Source: Okapia johnstoni | Lineage: Eukaryota > Chordata > Mammalia > Artiodactyla > Giraffidae | Assembly (NCBI GenBank): GCA_024291935.2 | Contig: CM044311.1 | Location: 22,157,001-22,221,000 of the forward strand | Direction of reading: 5' to 3' | Length of the DNA: 64,000 bases | Shown here: positions 1-11,631 of the stretch, piece after piece | Position numbering within the stretch: the stretch's first letter is position 1 | Layout of the letters: each line of letters begins with the position of its first letter | Notes under the pieces: model-generated | The model's input: only the letters and a program-made list of their open reading frames with translations | The model's database searches: none | Told to the model about the DNA's origin: nothing | Translations under genes and position numbers: made by a program

Positions 1-1604
1 TGGAATAGTCCTTGGCAGAGAATAACCTTGGGACAATTTAATGCATGCCCAAATAATGCTGTTTTGTGACATCCAAGAAGAATCCCAATAAATCTTGGAC
101 AGATTCCAGTTATAAAAACTCCCATAATCCAGTGTCAATTTTCATTGCTTTTATTGTATATTTGGATTGATTTGGAAATACCCTGAGTACATATTTATAT
201 TATTAATTAGTCATTATTATCAATATCTTCAACATTAATTGATCACACTTAGTATAATTATTTACTTCAACACAATTCATTATGTTAACTGTATATAAAT
301 ATTCCATAGAATCCAAAATTCCATTCGTTTTAAGGAACAAACAATAAATATTCAGGAAGACAAACCTTGTTATTTAGTTCTTCAGAAATAGTCTCGATCT
401 AATTGTAAATCTAAAATGTCTGTGACCTTCTTTTACACATGCAGTTGAAACAGGCAACTGACATTTTTCTTTGAGCAATTCTTGTCCATAAAGTTTTTGG
501 AAACCAAAACAACATCTTTACTGCTTCTTCAGTTATTTTTTTTTAATTCTATCTTTTGAAAATAACAGTAAACATATAAAGTAGGCATCTAGATCTATAA
601 CGAGAACTTTTATAATTATTGACAGGATATTCTATATGACATCATGAAATCATAAAATGCTAAGGGTGAGTAGCATCAAAAGGAAATAGGTTTGTTAGCA
701 ACAGATTTTCATTTTCAACAGAGTCTCAATTTTCTTCACTTTTTAGTTTCTTTTAGAGTTTTTAAATCTCCATTATGTTCAATTGGGACAAAAAAACAAC
801 TATGCCAGGAGAGATAAGGTAATCTCACCGGGCTTACTAGAAAGAAAGACCCGCACAACGGCATGACACTTACCACTGGATTTACTGTCTGTCAGCAGTT
901 GCTCACAGAAATGAAAATGTTCCCTGAATTCATGTTGTGCCTGTTTTCCTCTGCTCCCAGGTGCCTTTCCTCCTCGGGGGATAATAGGGATAAGAATCTT
1001 TCTCCCATATAACTAATGTTTTAGAGAGCACAAGGCAATGTGTCTTTTGCACCTCGCCAGAAACTCGTTTATCTCCTCTGAAGCATACTTCTATTATTTT
1101 GTTTTAAAGAGCAAGGTTTGGGCACATGTAATCCATTCAGTTATCAAGGTCAGATGCAATTGTTTCTGTCTTCCAGGTGCCTGCTTTTCCCACGTGATGA
1201 GTGGCTTATAAATGCTGCTCTCTGTGATTTCTGGCTTTGCTACATGTCCACTTAGAGATAATCATTATTCGTTCAAATACATACCACATGCATTATACAA
1301 ATCCAGTGAAAATTATTCTTATTGGCAATATACCAATTAGATAAGCTAGAATGAAGCTCATTGAAGAAACAGGACAGAACTGGTGAATTTTGTAAACTCT
1401 TCAGGCTTTTGCTGCTGCATTTCAGAACCCATGTTTCAGTCTTTTGAATGCTTGATACCCCCTCTCTCTCTCTCACCATTTTGTCTATTCCCTTTTCATT
1501 GATGTACCTGTGGATTAGAAAGTGGATTAAAAGCAGAATTTCTCAAATATACTGTGTTAACAATAATATAAATACTTCATCTACTATTATTATAATATAA
1601 TATT
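1..1604. other. AT-rich non-coding sequence, no recognised repeat
   Basis: I see no gene, exon or recognisable transposon. There is a short CT run near 1461-1475 and an alternating A/T tract at 1584-1610 just before the first SINE. The short minus-strand frame at 1273-1479 has no recognisable product. Confidence 0.5.
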
Positions 1605-1615
1605 ATAATACTACT

Positions 1616-1846
1616 TCCTAGCTTCCCAGGTGGAGTTAGTGGTAAAGACCACACACGCCAATGAAGGAGATATGAGAGACGCAAGAGATGTGGGTTCAAT
1701 CCCTGGGTCGGGAAGATACCCTGGAGAAGGGCATGGCAACCGACTCCAGTACTCTTGCCTGGGGAATCTCATGGACAGAGGAGCTTGGCAGGCTATAGTC
1801 CATGGGGTCCTGTAGAGCTGGACAGGACTGAAGCAACTTAGCATGC
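1616..1846 (+). mobile_element. Bov-tA SINE (tRNA-derived), full length
   Basis: Sense-strand Bov-tA. It has the tRNA-Glu-like head (gcttcccaggtgg...), then the box-B-like ggttcaatccctggg region, then the Bov-A part with gaagataccctggagaaggg and the end ggacaggactgaagcaactta. An 11-bp direct repeat, ataatactact, flanks it at 1605-1615 and 1847-1857 and reads as the target-site duplication. The element was copied by LINE machinery (BovB is the usual partner). It codes for nothing; the open frames on it are shadows. Confidence 0.93.
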
Positions 1847-1877
1847 ATAATACTACTATTATAATAGTACTGTTAGT

Positions 1878-2050
1878 ACTAGCAAAAGTACTTAGTATGT
1901 ATACAACAAACCTGTGAGGAAGACAGAAAGTATAGATATTCTTACCTCCGACTCACAGAAGAGAAAAGCAAGATTGAAATATTTACCCAAGGTCACAGGA
2001 TGGGAAAGAAGCAGAGATCAGATTTGACTCATTCCTTTGTAACTCAGGAA
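1878..2050 (+). mobile_element. MIR SINE fragment
   Basis: Degraded sense MIR. It has an aacctgtgaggaag-like stretch, a tattcttacctccgactcacagaagag segment matching the MIR core, and caaggtcacaggatggg followed by cagagatcagatttgac. It is old and 5'-truncated. The neighbouring Bov-tA inserted just upstream much later. Confidence 0.75.
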
Positions 2051-2640
2051 GCTTCAAAGAGTCTTCCTCCTAGAAACCGCTTGCACTGACCAGAATTCCA
2101 GAGTGGACAGAAATGTATTCTTTGCCTTACATGATGAGATTTGTCATGGCTCTTTTTTGTACTCCCAACACTATCAACCTGAGATTTAGAGGGAAGGATA
2201 GCATGCATATAACTTATGAAGTACAATATCTAGGAGAGCACATGCTTCATGGTGGGTTCTAATGCACATTTGTTGAATGAATTCATCAAAGGCATCAACA
2301 TGACAAATTCCTCTTGAACATATTCATGGAACATGTGGGGACAGGAGATTGTCACACAACAGATTGTTGATTGAGGTTGCTTGGCTAATTGAATGTTGGT
2401 AATCTCCAAAATATATACAGGTTGTGTTCAAAAGAGAAGAGAATGAAAGACAATAAAACATCTTGTAAATACGTTGTTTTTGTATTTCATGTTTTCCCAT
2501 AGATGTGTTCTAAATTGTAGTTAAATTACCAGGCTAGAAAAAAAAGATAGCTTTAAACAAAAAGTACATATTATGATACACATTTTACTCTTCCAACTCA
2601 GATGTGTGTCTAGATTAATGTTTATTTATTGTGAGGGTTT
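2051..2640. other. Unique non-coding sequence
   Basis: No gene and no clear repeat. A ttgttgaatgaattcatc stretch near 2270 faintly recalls an L2/MIR 3' end but is too short to call. Confidence 0.45.
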
Positions 2641-2642
2641 TA

Positions 2643-2684
2643 TGTGTGTGTGTGTGTTGTGTGTGTGTGTGTGTGTGTGTGTGT
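2643..2684. repeat. (TG)n microsatellite
   Basis: About 42 bases of TG dinucleotide with a single phase break (gttg) near 2656. Likely length-polymorphic. Confidence 0.95.
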
Positions 2685-3113
2685 CAGAATATTTTACATT
2701 TTCTTTAAGATAAGTCTCTATTCTAAAATAAATATTACCAGATATTTCAATGTTTGGCCTCCAATTCAACTGTATAAAGGGGATGGGAGAGAGGTCCTTA
2801 CTGTAACTAGATTTATTGTGAGTATTTGTTAAGATTCAGAATAGTCCTTCTACCTAAGATTAGTCACAGAAAGCTAGTATTATTTCAGTGCAAATGTCAC
2901 CAGGATGCCCTGTTGCCTGGAGGATGAATAATATAATGATCTGTTTTGCTTGTATATCAGAGAATTTGAATTGTTTGCAGGAGAATTGCCACACTTGTAT
3001 TTAGCAATGCTGACTTGATTATAATCAACTCTTTAACCAAATACATACTTACTATTACAACATATGCCCCCCACATGGTTAACAGCATTTTGCCAAAGGT
3101 TTCATTACAATTC

Positions 3114-3421
3114 CTTTTTATATATTTATTTATTTACTTATTTATTATTTACCTATTTATTGTCTGTGCTGGGTCTTCATTGCTGTTGCTGTGGGGGCTT
3201 TTCTCCAGTTGCAGTGAGCAAGGGCTACCCTCTAGTTGTGGTGCATGGGCTTCTCATTGCAATGGCTTCTTTTGTTGCAGAGCCTGGGCTCTAGGGCTCA
3301 GGCTCAACTGTTGTGGCTCACTATCTTAGTTGCTCCCTGGCATGTGGGATCTTCTGGAATTAGGAATCAAACATGAATCTCCTGCATTGGCAGGTGGATT
3401 CTGCCGCCAGGGGAACTCTTC
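3114..3421 (-). mobile_element. CHR-type SINE (cetartiodactyl tRNA-derived), antisense
   Basis: The reverse complement reads as a CHR SINE. On the plus strand it starts with an A/T-rich tail (tttatttatttacttattt), passes through gtgctgggtcttcattgctg and catgtgggatcttctgg, and ends with the tRNA-like head (cctgcattggcaggtggatt ... gccaggggaa). Imperfect 11-bp repeats at 3103-3113 (cattacaattc) and 3422-3432 (catcacaattc) look like the TSD. CHR SINEs are shared by whales, hippos and ruminants, so this copy is older than the Bov-tA elements. Confidence 0.88.
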
Positions 3422-3432
3422 CATCACAATTC

Positions 3433-5213
3433 ATAGCACAGGAAAAGGTAAGTAATTATAACCACACCGAAGAGCTTTTTCAGCATGTATGACAGCATGA
3501 ACATGTGTAGTACAGTTATGATTCTGACAAAGTTTTGATCATATGACGCTGTTCTCCACGCCTTGTGTTACGTAGAATGCCAGAGCTTTTTTAGTAAAGC
3601 CACCAATTTCTGCTGATGGGCCTGTCACATTCATATGCCTCTGTCAAATCAGTCATAATATGACTTTGTTTTAAATAGTCTTTTTTCCTCAAAGCAATTT
3701 AAATTGTCATAGAATCACACAGAGCTTAGGTAAAATTTAAAAAGAGCCACAAATGGGAATATGAAGGGCCATAAATCATTTTGCTTTCAGTTGACTAAAA
3801 CTATTAAAGATTTTATATATATATGTATGTGTGTATATAAACAATCTTCTGTTCTAGAAATAACTCTACGACTACCACACCCCCAACCTGAGAGAAATTA
3901 TTCTAGCGTTTTGATGGACAAGGAGTCATAAACTGTCAGCAGATTGTTACAAATGTGTAACCAAGCACCACTCCCATAACTGCTGTATCTTCCTTTGTCA
4001 GGAATGTTTGAGGCAGAGGAATAATAGACAGCTAGTTACACCAACAGGACTTACAATCTGAAAAGAAAGTTAAAAATTACAGATATAATATCTCTGTTCT
4101 TTCTTGTTCTTGCAATGTCTCAGAAATCATTGTCAAAAGATAGAATTTTGTCAAACATAAAATAGTTCTTCAGGATTATCTAAATGAAGTATATATCCGT
4201 ACAGAAATCTGCAACTAGCTGTTATCTTATGTTTGTAAATGGTTATATTTTCAAAAACTCTTTAGTATGCTAACAATTTACTCTCCAACAATACAAAAGT
4301 ATCTAGATCAGAATCAATCATGTTCTTAATCTGAGCTTCATCCTGTTTCATCTGTACTCTTAAACCTCTCAGTATTTTTTTTAAATTTTAGTTTTTTTTG
4401 TTAACCCATCTAAAAAGTTTTCTAACTCAATTTGGCTATAAATTCTGCTACAAAGTTTCATTTTGTTTTGTTTCCTTTAATGACTTTAAGTGATCAAGGT
4501 TGAATTTTTTCAGTCTTTGTAAAGAGCCTATGGCCTTTACGGTTTCATTTCTTGGTTGCTCAATATTAATTCTTTGTTGTTAGGTAGCAGCTTGTTTATT
4601 GACTGGAAATTATTAATTCTAACTTTCAGCTGAAACTATTTCTTTCTACAAAATCAGCTTAATGCCCTTCTGTTCTAATATATGAGAAGATTATAATAGC
4701 TTCCATGTTTCTTTTTTCCTCCTCCTTTTCACTGATATCTTACAATGACTACTTCTCTAAAAGTCTGAAAGTTTATTACATGGTTTTGAATAAAGAAGTA
4801 TGATTATTGTTGTGGAATATTGCTCCCTTATAACTTGGAATGTTTAAAATATATTTAGATGTTTATTGTTCACATTGGTTACACTTGGAAATATCTAGGT
4901 TAAGTTTTACACTAGGTGTGTTGATATGTATATTTTTAGTAAAAATACAAAGCTGGCTTAGTTTGAAAAATACTAGAGAGGGAATTCTTAGAATGTCATT
5001 TAGCCTAACAAACTGATACAGCACAAAGTCATCCCTACATGATACCACACTTTTTTTTTCTTTCTCGATAGCACTGTAGCTTTTTCAGAGAACTGTCCTC
5101 ATGTGTCCCTGACTCCCACTACACAGCTATTAGAATAAGCTTGTTCCCTTGTCTTCAAACCTTTTTCTTTCTCCTTGGTAAGTTAGGCTGAAGACAAAAA
5201 TAAAACACGTTTT
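3433..5213. other. Unique AT-rich non-coding sequence
   Basis: No gene or confident repeat. It contains short TA/TG alternation at 3814-3838 and T runs near 4375 and 5051. Confidence 0.45.
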
Positions 5214-5835
5214 TTTAAAGTCATTTATACAGCAACCAAGATGTCCTTCAGTAGGTGAATGGATAAATAACTTGTGCTACATCCAGACAATGGAATATTA
5301 GTTGGTGCTAAAAAGAAATGAGCTATGAAGCCATGAAAAGTCATGGAAGAACTTTACATGCATATTACTAAGTGAATAAAGCAATCTAAAGAGGGCACAT
5401 ACTGTAGGTTCCCAACTACATGGCATTCTCCAGAAAATAAAAAATGGAGACAATAAAAAGGTCAGTCGTTGCCAGGGGCTGGAGTGGGGGGGGCAGGTAA
5501 AAATAAATAGTAGGCACACAGAGGATTTTTAGGGCAGCAAAATTACTCTGTGATACTATAATGATGGTTACACGCTATAATATATTTGTCCAAATCCATA
5601 GAATGTACAACATGAAAAGCGAATCCTAATGTAAACTATGGACTTGGGTATAACGATGTGTCAATGTAGATTTATCAGTTACAACAAATGGATCACTCTG
5701 GTGGAGGGCGTATTGACAATGGGAGAAGCTGAGCATGTGTGGAGGCAGAAGGTTATATGGAGAAAAACTTGTACCTTCATCCCAGGTTTTCTGTAAACCT
5801 AAAACTGCTTTAAAAAATTAAATCTTTTAAACAAT
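5214..5835 (+). mobile_element. L1M-type LINE 3' end (end of ORF2 to 3' UTR)
   Basis: Sense strand of an old mammalian L1 3' portion. It carries the characteristic gatgtccttcagtaggtgaa, agacaatggaatattag, aaagaaatgagctatgaagc and ttgccaggggctggagtggg blocks and ends in an A-rich tail near 5815-5835. It is 5'-truncated and has many stops, so it cannot be active. Confidence 0.88.
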
Positions 5836-5871
5836 AACAACAACACATATCACATCAACTAAGTCATTTAT

Positions 5872-6069
5872 ACCAGAGGTTCTTAAAGTATAATCCCAGA
5901 CCAGCAGGTTCAAAATCATCTGGGAACTTTCTAGAGAAGTAAATTCTCAGGCATCTCTCCAGGCTTACTGGAGCAATTGCTGGAAATTCTGAGAAGTGAG
6001 AACCAGTAATCACTGTTTAAGAATGCTTTCTGGTCATTCTGCTGCATGCTAAAATCTGAGTAACACACC
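5872..6069 (-). mobile_element. MER5A-like hAT (Charlie) DNA transposon, antisense
   Basis: The reverse complement matches MER5A. Visible on the plus strand are accagaggttcttaaagtat at one end, cagaccagcaggttcaaaat, catctgggaactttctagag, and gctgcatgctaaaatctgag near the other end. It is non-autonomous with no coding capacity. Confidence 0.8.
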
Positions 6070-7074
6070 ACTTTCCATGATGGAATTCTACCCAGACCTA
6101 CTTGAAAGTCTAATTTCCAAACAGTTCACTTCATATGCTCTTCATATTGTACCCAGGGCTATGGCTCTTACTTTTTTAGGAAAAGAAATATTACCGTGTT
6201 TTAAAAAATAATAATCTTGTATATAGTCTTCAAATTGCACTTTCTTTACTTGCCAGAAAATTGAGTATTAACTCCCAGTATCCTCTCTCAGCTTCATCTA
6301 AATTTCATTGTATCAGGTTGATATTTCAAAATGTGTGGGATGATGATGGGAGCCTGTCTAGTTTTACTGTAGATGAAGTTTTCATCTCTATTTTATTGTG
6401 ATTTATATCACTTTTAATGTCTGTCAAACAATTTTGGAAATATGTACCAACTCTCCATCTTTCTTGGAAATCTTTCAGTGCACTGCATATTTATTAGATA
6501 GTAACACCTAATGGGATGTAACTTCTTTGCTTTAAAATATAAACTTCCTGGCAGTGTTGCGGTTTCAGGTACACCTGAGAGCTATTTCAGTGCATCATTA
6601 TCTCCACTGAAATGGAAAAGTGATCTAGGGGTTATTTCTCTCTAACAGCAGAGAGATATACCAATCGGGCTGGAAAGTAAAGTAGGTTGTTCCCAAGAAT
6701 TGTCCAAAAGTAAACTGGCATTTCAGAAAAAGGCATAGCCCCACAGCATATTGGATATCCTGAAGAACGATATATTTTTGCCATCTTGCTAAGAATTCAG
6801 GTCACATATTAGATTTTCTCAGGTACTCTTAATAAGGCAACATGTGTTAAGGAGAAGCTGGGAAAAGAATCTGTTGATAATTAGGTGAGATAAAACCAAA
6901 TCCACATAAAACAGTCAGCATGCAAAATGTAAAGGGATGGCTACCCTCAGCGTTGCAGTTTAGGAAAAACATAAGACACAGTGGTCCACAACCAGCAACC
7001 CTCCTTCTTTTTCTCACTTTTTGTTTGTCCTTTCCTGACTAGCTGTGGCTTTGGATTCACTCTGACTATTCTTT
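6070..7074. other. Unique non-coding sequence
   Basis: No gene and no recognised repeat over about 1 kb. Confidence 0.4.
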
Positions 7075-7317
7075 GTTTGATTTTGTAAGAGTAGAGTTGA
7101 TTTACAATGATGTGTTAGTTTCAGGTGTGCAGCAAAGTGATTCAGCTATAGAAATATCCATTCTTTTAAAAATTATTTTCTCATATAGGTTATCGCAGAA
7201 TATTGAGTAGAGCTCCCTGTACTATATGGTAGGTCCTTGTTGTTTATCTATCTTACATATAGTAGTCTGTTTATGTTCACATCAAGCTCCTGATTTATCC
7301 CTGCCCCCTATTGTCCT

Positions 7318-7531
7318 GTGCTTCCCTGGTGGCTCGGAAGGTAAAGCGTCTGCCCACAATGCGGGAGACCTGGGTTCGATCCTTGACCAGGAAAATCCCC
7401 TGGAGAAAGAAATGGCAACCAACTCCAGTACTATCCCCTGGAAAATCCCATGGAGGAGCCTGGTGGGCTACAGTTCATGGAATCACAAAGAGCTGGAGAC
7501 AACTGAGTGACTTCTCTTTCTTTCTTACTTT
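7318..7531 (+). mobile_element. Bov-tA SINE inserted in L1
   Basis: Complete sense element: head tgcttccctggtggctcgga, box-B-like tgggttcgatcc, gaaaatcccctggagaaag, then ttcatggaatcacaaagagc and an actgagtga end followed by a CTTT-rich tail. It sits inside the antisense L1, so it is younger than that L1. Its tail is included in the downstream duplication. Confidence 0.9.
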
Positions 7532-7734
7532 CTTTCCTATTTTCCTATTTGGTAATCATGAGGTTGTTTCCAACATCTGCAGTCTGTTTCTGTTTTGCGA
7601 ATAAGTCAAGTTGTAGTTGTCGACTTCTCTTTCTTTCTTACTTTCTTTCCTATTTTCCTATTTGGTAATCATGAGGTTGTTTCCAACATCTGCAGTATGT
7701 TTCTGTTTTGCGAATAAGTCAATCTGTATCATTT
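7509..7734. repeat. 113-bp tandem duplication (SINE tail plus L1 flank)
   Basis: The sequence from 7509 (gacttctctttctttcttac...) recurs at 7622, an offset of 113. The first ~100 bases are the same except for one visible change (agtctgtttc versus agtatgtttc); the copies diverge after 7607/7720. The unit starts in the SINE tail and runs into L1, so it arose after the SINE insertion. Confidence 0.93.
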
Positions 7735-7836
7735 TTTTTAAAAAAATTAGATTCAACATATGAGTGATATCATATGATATTTGTCTTTGCCTGACTTACT
7801 TCACTTAGTATGATTTCTAGGTTCACCTACATTACT

Positions 7837-8371
7837 GTTCAGTTCAGTTCAGTCGCTCAGTTATGTCCGACTCTTTGCGACCCCATGGACTGCAGCACGC
7901 CAGGCTTCCCTGTTCATCACCAGCTCCTGGAGCTTACTCAAACTCATGTCCATTGAGTCGGTGATGCCATCCAACCAACTCATTCTCTGTTGTCCGCTTG
8001 TCCTAGCACATTCAATCTTTCCCCGCATCAGGGTCTTTTCAAATGAATCAGTTCTTCGCATTAGGTGGCCAAACTTTTCGAGTTTCAGCTTCAACATCAG
8101 TCCGGACTGATCTCCTTTAGGATGGAGTGGTTTGACCTCCTTGCCGTTCAAGGGACTCTCAAGAGTCTTCTCTAACACCACAGTTCGAAAGCATCAATAC
8201 TTCGGCACTCAGCTTCCTTTATAGTACAAATCTCACATCCACACATGACTACTGGAAAAACTATAGCTTTGACTAGACGGACATTTTTTTTGGCACAGTA
8301 ATGTATTTGCTTTTTAACAAGCTGTCTAGGTTGGACATAACTTTCCTTCCAAGGGGTAAGCTTATTTTAAT
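7837..8371 (-). mobile_element. BovB (RTE) LINE 3' fragment, antisense
   Basis: Reads from the BovB 3' terminal repeat (gttcagttcagttcag, then tcgctcagttatgtccgact) back through the C-terminal part of the BovB ORF to ccttccaaggggtaagc and ttttaattta. It is 5'-truncated. The antisense frame retains pieces recognisable as the BovB polymerase C-terminus (for example an [12 protein letters not shown] stretch) but is broken. It joins head-to-head with the next BovB. Confidence 0.93.
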
Positions 8372-9152
8372 TTAATATCTGTAACCTCAGATTTGCAGAT
8401 GACACCACTCTTATGGACGAAAGGGAAGAGGAACTAAAGAGCCTCTTGATGAAAGTGAAAGAGGAGAGTGAAAAAGCTGGCTTAAAACTCAGCATTTAAA
8501 AAATGAAGATCATGACATCCACTCCCATTACTTCATAGCAAATAGATGGGGAAACGAACTTTGTATTTTCTTGGGCTCCAAAATCATTGCAGATGGTGAC
8601 TGCAGCAATGTAATTAAAAGATGCTTGCTCCTTGGAAGAAAAGCTGTGACAAACATAAACAGCATATTAAAAAACAGAGACATTACTTTACCAACAAAGT
8701 TCCATCCAGTCAAAGCTACGGTTTTTCCTGTAGTTATGTACAGATGTGAGAGTTGGACCATAAAGAAGGCTGAAGGCCAAATAATTGATGTTTTTGAACT
8801 GTGGTGTTGGAGAAGACTATTGAGAGTCCCTTGGACTGCAAGGAGATCCAACCAGTCCACCCTAAAGGAAATCAATCCTGAATATTCATTGGAAGAACTG
8901 ATCCTGAAGCTGGAGCTCCGATACTTTTGGCCACCTCACGTGAAGAGCTGACTCATTAGAAAAGACCCTGATGCTGGGAAAGACTGAAGGCAGGAGGAGA
9001 AGGGGAAGACAGAAGATGAGATGGATGGATGGCATCACTGAATCAATGGGCATGAATTTGAGCAAGCTCTGGGAGATGGCGAAGAAGAGAGCAGCCTTTC
9101 GTGCTGCAGTCCATGGAGTTTCAAAGGGTCGGACATGACTGAGCAACTGAAC
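8372..9152 (+). mobile_element. BovB LINE fragment with RT catalytic box, sense
   Basis: Starts at the reverse-transcriptase active-site region (8392-8403 encodes FADD, the family's usual box being YADD) and runs through the thumb and C-terminal part to the 3' end gactgagcaactgaac. The frame is broken by stops, but 8571-8951 keeps 126 codons of recognisable BovB protein (SKIIADGDCS, FELWCWRRLLRVPWTARRSN). It forms an inverted pair with 7837-8371. Confidence 0.93.
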
Positions 9153-9159
9153 AAGAGCA

Positions 9160-9586
9160 AATCTGCATATTCACTAACCACTACCTTTATTCAAGAAACA
9201 TTGGCCTCTATTTGAAAATAAGAAGTGTCCATTCAAGAAACACCACATTCCTTGTTGAAAAAAATACATTTCAGTGGTTATATTCACTTTAAAATTTGAG
9301 TAGCAGAGCACTGAGGGATGAGGTGAAGCACCAGGATAAGAAAAGCTAGAAAAACAAATGAGTTTAATTTTAAATGTGTTTGAGGAAATTAAATTATGTA
9401 TAAGTATCAATAATAGTATTGAACATTCACCCTATTGATATATAGTATCTCAGTATTTAAACAACAAATATGCCAGTGTCACATTATTATATTATATTCT
9501 TTCTTGTTCCTGTCATTTGTTTTATTTACACAAATAACCTCTTATATTGTTGACAATTCTTTAGAAACTAAAAATAAATGTTGATT
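9160..9586. other. Unique non-coding sequence
   Basis: No gene or recognised repeat between the BovB and the next SINE. Confidence 0.4.
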
Positions 9587-9598
9587 ATTCACAGAGAA

Positions 9599-9812
9599 AG
9601 GGCTTCCCTGGTAGGTTAGAGTGAAGAATCTGCCTGCAATGCAGCAGACCTGGATTTGATCCCTGGGTTCGGAAGATCCCCTGGAGGAGGTCATGGCAAC
9701 CCACTCCAGTATTCTTGTTCGGAGAATCCCCATGAACAAAGGAGCCTGGTGGGCTACAGCCCATGGGGTTGCAGAGTTGGACATGGCTGAGCAACTAAAT
9801 ACAGCAGAGCAC
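9599..9812 (+). mobile_element. Bov-tA SINE, full length
   Basis: Sense Bov-tA, from gggcttccctggtaggttag through ggaagatcccctggaggagg and catggcaacccactccagta to gttggacatggctgagcaac. 12-bp flanks attcacagagaa (9587-9598) and attcatagagaa (9813-9824) differ at one base and are the TSD. Confidence 0.93.
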
Positions 9813-9824
9813 ATTCATAGAGAA

Positions 9825-11316
9825 TACCATAATCTCATAGTTTATCAGGGATCTATTTTTGATAATTCAGTATTTTCAAAAAATTTTAAATATAAGAAAA
9901 ATTTTTAGGAATTAGCTTTAAAAACAAGATATTTCAATTACAAGTGAAAACATTCTTTGTGTAAATTAGCTTCTAATACATGCAATCCAACTTCTCTATT
10001 ACCTTGAGTGAAACTGTTAACCAGCATAATATAAATAAAATCTGCATACATAGAAGTTGGTTAAATGCAAAGGATAATATGAACCTTTAAACGTGAAAGC
10101 TATAGTATTTAATTATTTAAATCTGTACTAATAGCTAAAGATTAAAGAAGTATTAAGAAAAATTTTATAATAATTATTTTTATCCATCATCAAATACATT
10201 TCATTTTGAGATCTCCTTGCATTGTAATTTGATATGCTGTAATCCAGTGTAAAATTCCATTTTAATGCTATAAGCTGATATGGTAAAATGAATATATCCT
10301 TATAATATGGCAGAAATTGTCATAAATTTAGTACTGTGGTTTAATTATGTGACTTCATGTATTTATCTTTCTGGTTCAGTGTTTTCACTGAATGCAAATT
10401 CTATTTGTGTATGCATGTATGTGTGCATATGTGTGTGTGTTAGAGCATACAAGGGAGAGAGGATTAAATTACATAATCTTTCTGAAAGCACATATAACAA
10501 TACTTTTTAATTGCCTACATAGATATCTTTATGTATGAGTTCAAAGACTAAAATAATAAGCTATATGTTAACAACAGTGTTTTCTTATCTTGGACTTCTC
10601 GTCATTTCAAGTGTAATGGCACTGTTGGCTTGAATTATCCATGTGAATCTCTTCAATTTCCATTGTGATTTACATACATAGACATGGTTTATATTGAAAT
10701 GCACTATGGCCCTTGTTTGTCATTTTTATATTGAATATAAAGCAGCAAACTCATGAAATAATTGGTGTCATAAAAAACAGAGGCACTTGCCATACTTTTT
10801 CACTTGAATAGGTACATTTATTTTTCATCTGGTGTTAGATAGTGCTCTGCTTATATACCCTTGGGAAACAACAGAGTTATCTGTTTGTACCTAGAAAACA
10901 ACTAGACTTTGATAAATGGAACGGGGCAGGGCTCATGTACCGTAGATTTGATATATCACTGTTTGCAAGAGGTTTTTCTTTTGGTATATTTTTTGTGTGA
11001 TAGTTTGTTTTTGTTTTTATTTTTATTTTTTATTATTTAATGTCTTATTAAATATATGAGTTACTGAATATAAATTTTGGAACAAGCTGATAATTTTTCA
11101 GTACAAAAATTTTTAGTTGCAGGAATTTTTCACAATTAGAGTAAAAAATACTTTTACATGTTACAACCATGTGGCAGGCAAAATATAATAACCCTCCCAA
11201 AATTCATAATCCATATATAATACTGAAACCTTGTTTTCCACAAACGAGTTACAGGTATGCACAAGTGTGCAAAAAGATTAAAAGTCTTCAAAAATATGTA
11301 TCCCTTAGGGATACTT
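9825..11316. other. Unique AT-rich non-coding sequence
   Basis: No gene or transposon recognised. It contains an impure TG/TA repeat at 10408-10442 and a T-rich run at about 11000-11040. Confidence 0.4.
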
Positions 11317-11317
11317 G

Positions 11318-11535
11318 GGCTTCCCTAGTGGCTCGGATGCTAAAGAATCTGCTTGCAATGCAGGAGACCTAGGTTCGTTCCCTGGGTCGGGAAGATGCCC
11401 TGAAGTAGGAAATGGGAACCTACTTCAGTATTCAAACCTGGAGAATTTCATGGACAGAGAAGCCTGGTGGGCTACAGTCCATGGGTAGGCAAAGAGTTGG
11501 ACATGACTGAGCAACTAACACATTCACTTTCAAAA
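11318..11535 (+). mobile_element. Bov-tA SINE
   Basis: Sense copy with head gggcttccctagtggctcgg, ggttcgttccctgggtcgg, gcctggtgggctacagtcca and gagttggacatgactgagca, ending in a cattcactttcaaaag-type tail. No clear TSD was found. Confidence 0.9.
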
Positions 11536-11631
11536 GTACCTACTTAGCTAAACAACATTGGAAATAGTAGGCCAGCTGCCTCCAACATTAATAACTTACT
11601 CATTTTTTTCGATACGTCAAATAATTTTAGC

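Larger units (their letters stand above)
7075..7834 (-). mobile_element. L1 3' UTR fragment, antisense, split by a Bov-tA
   Basis: Antisense artiodactyl-type L1 3' end. The left part (7075-7317) has ttgatttacaatgatgtgtt and gtgcagcaaagtgattcagc. The right part (about 7535-7834) has tttggtaatcatgaggttg, gaataagtcaa, tgatatcatatgatatttgt and gacttacttcacttagtatg. A Bov-tA interrupts it, and part of the right half is tandemly duplicated (see 7509-7734). The BovB pair begins right after it. Confidence 0.85.

Noticed and set aside
1616..1846. tRNA-like head of Bov-tA as a tRNA gene
   Set aside because: The head is tRNA-derived but lacks a foldable cloverleaf and is fused to a SINE body with a target duplication. 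The same applies to all other Bov-tA copies.
7226..7604. Overlapping 94- and 97-codon frames
   Set aside because: They cover L1 and Bov-tA sequence. Similar peptides appear at every Bov-tA.
7837..9152. BovB inverted pair as a twin-priming product
   Set aside because: Twin priming inverts a 5' piece and leaves one 3' end. Here both arms carry the BovB 3' terminus.
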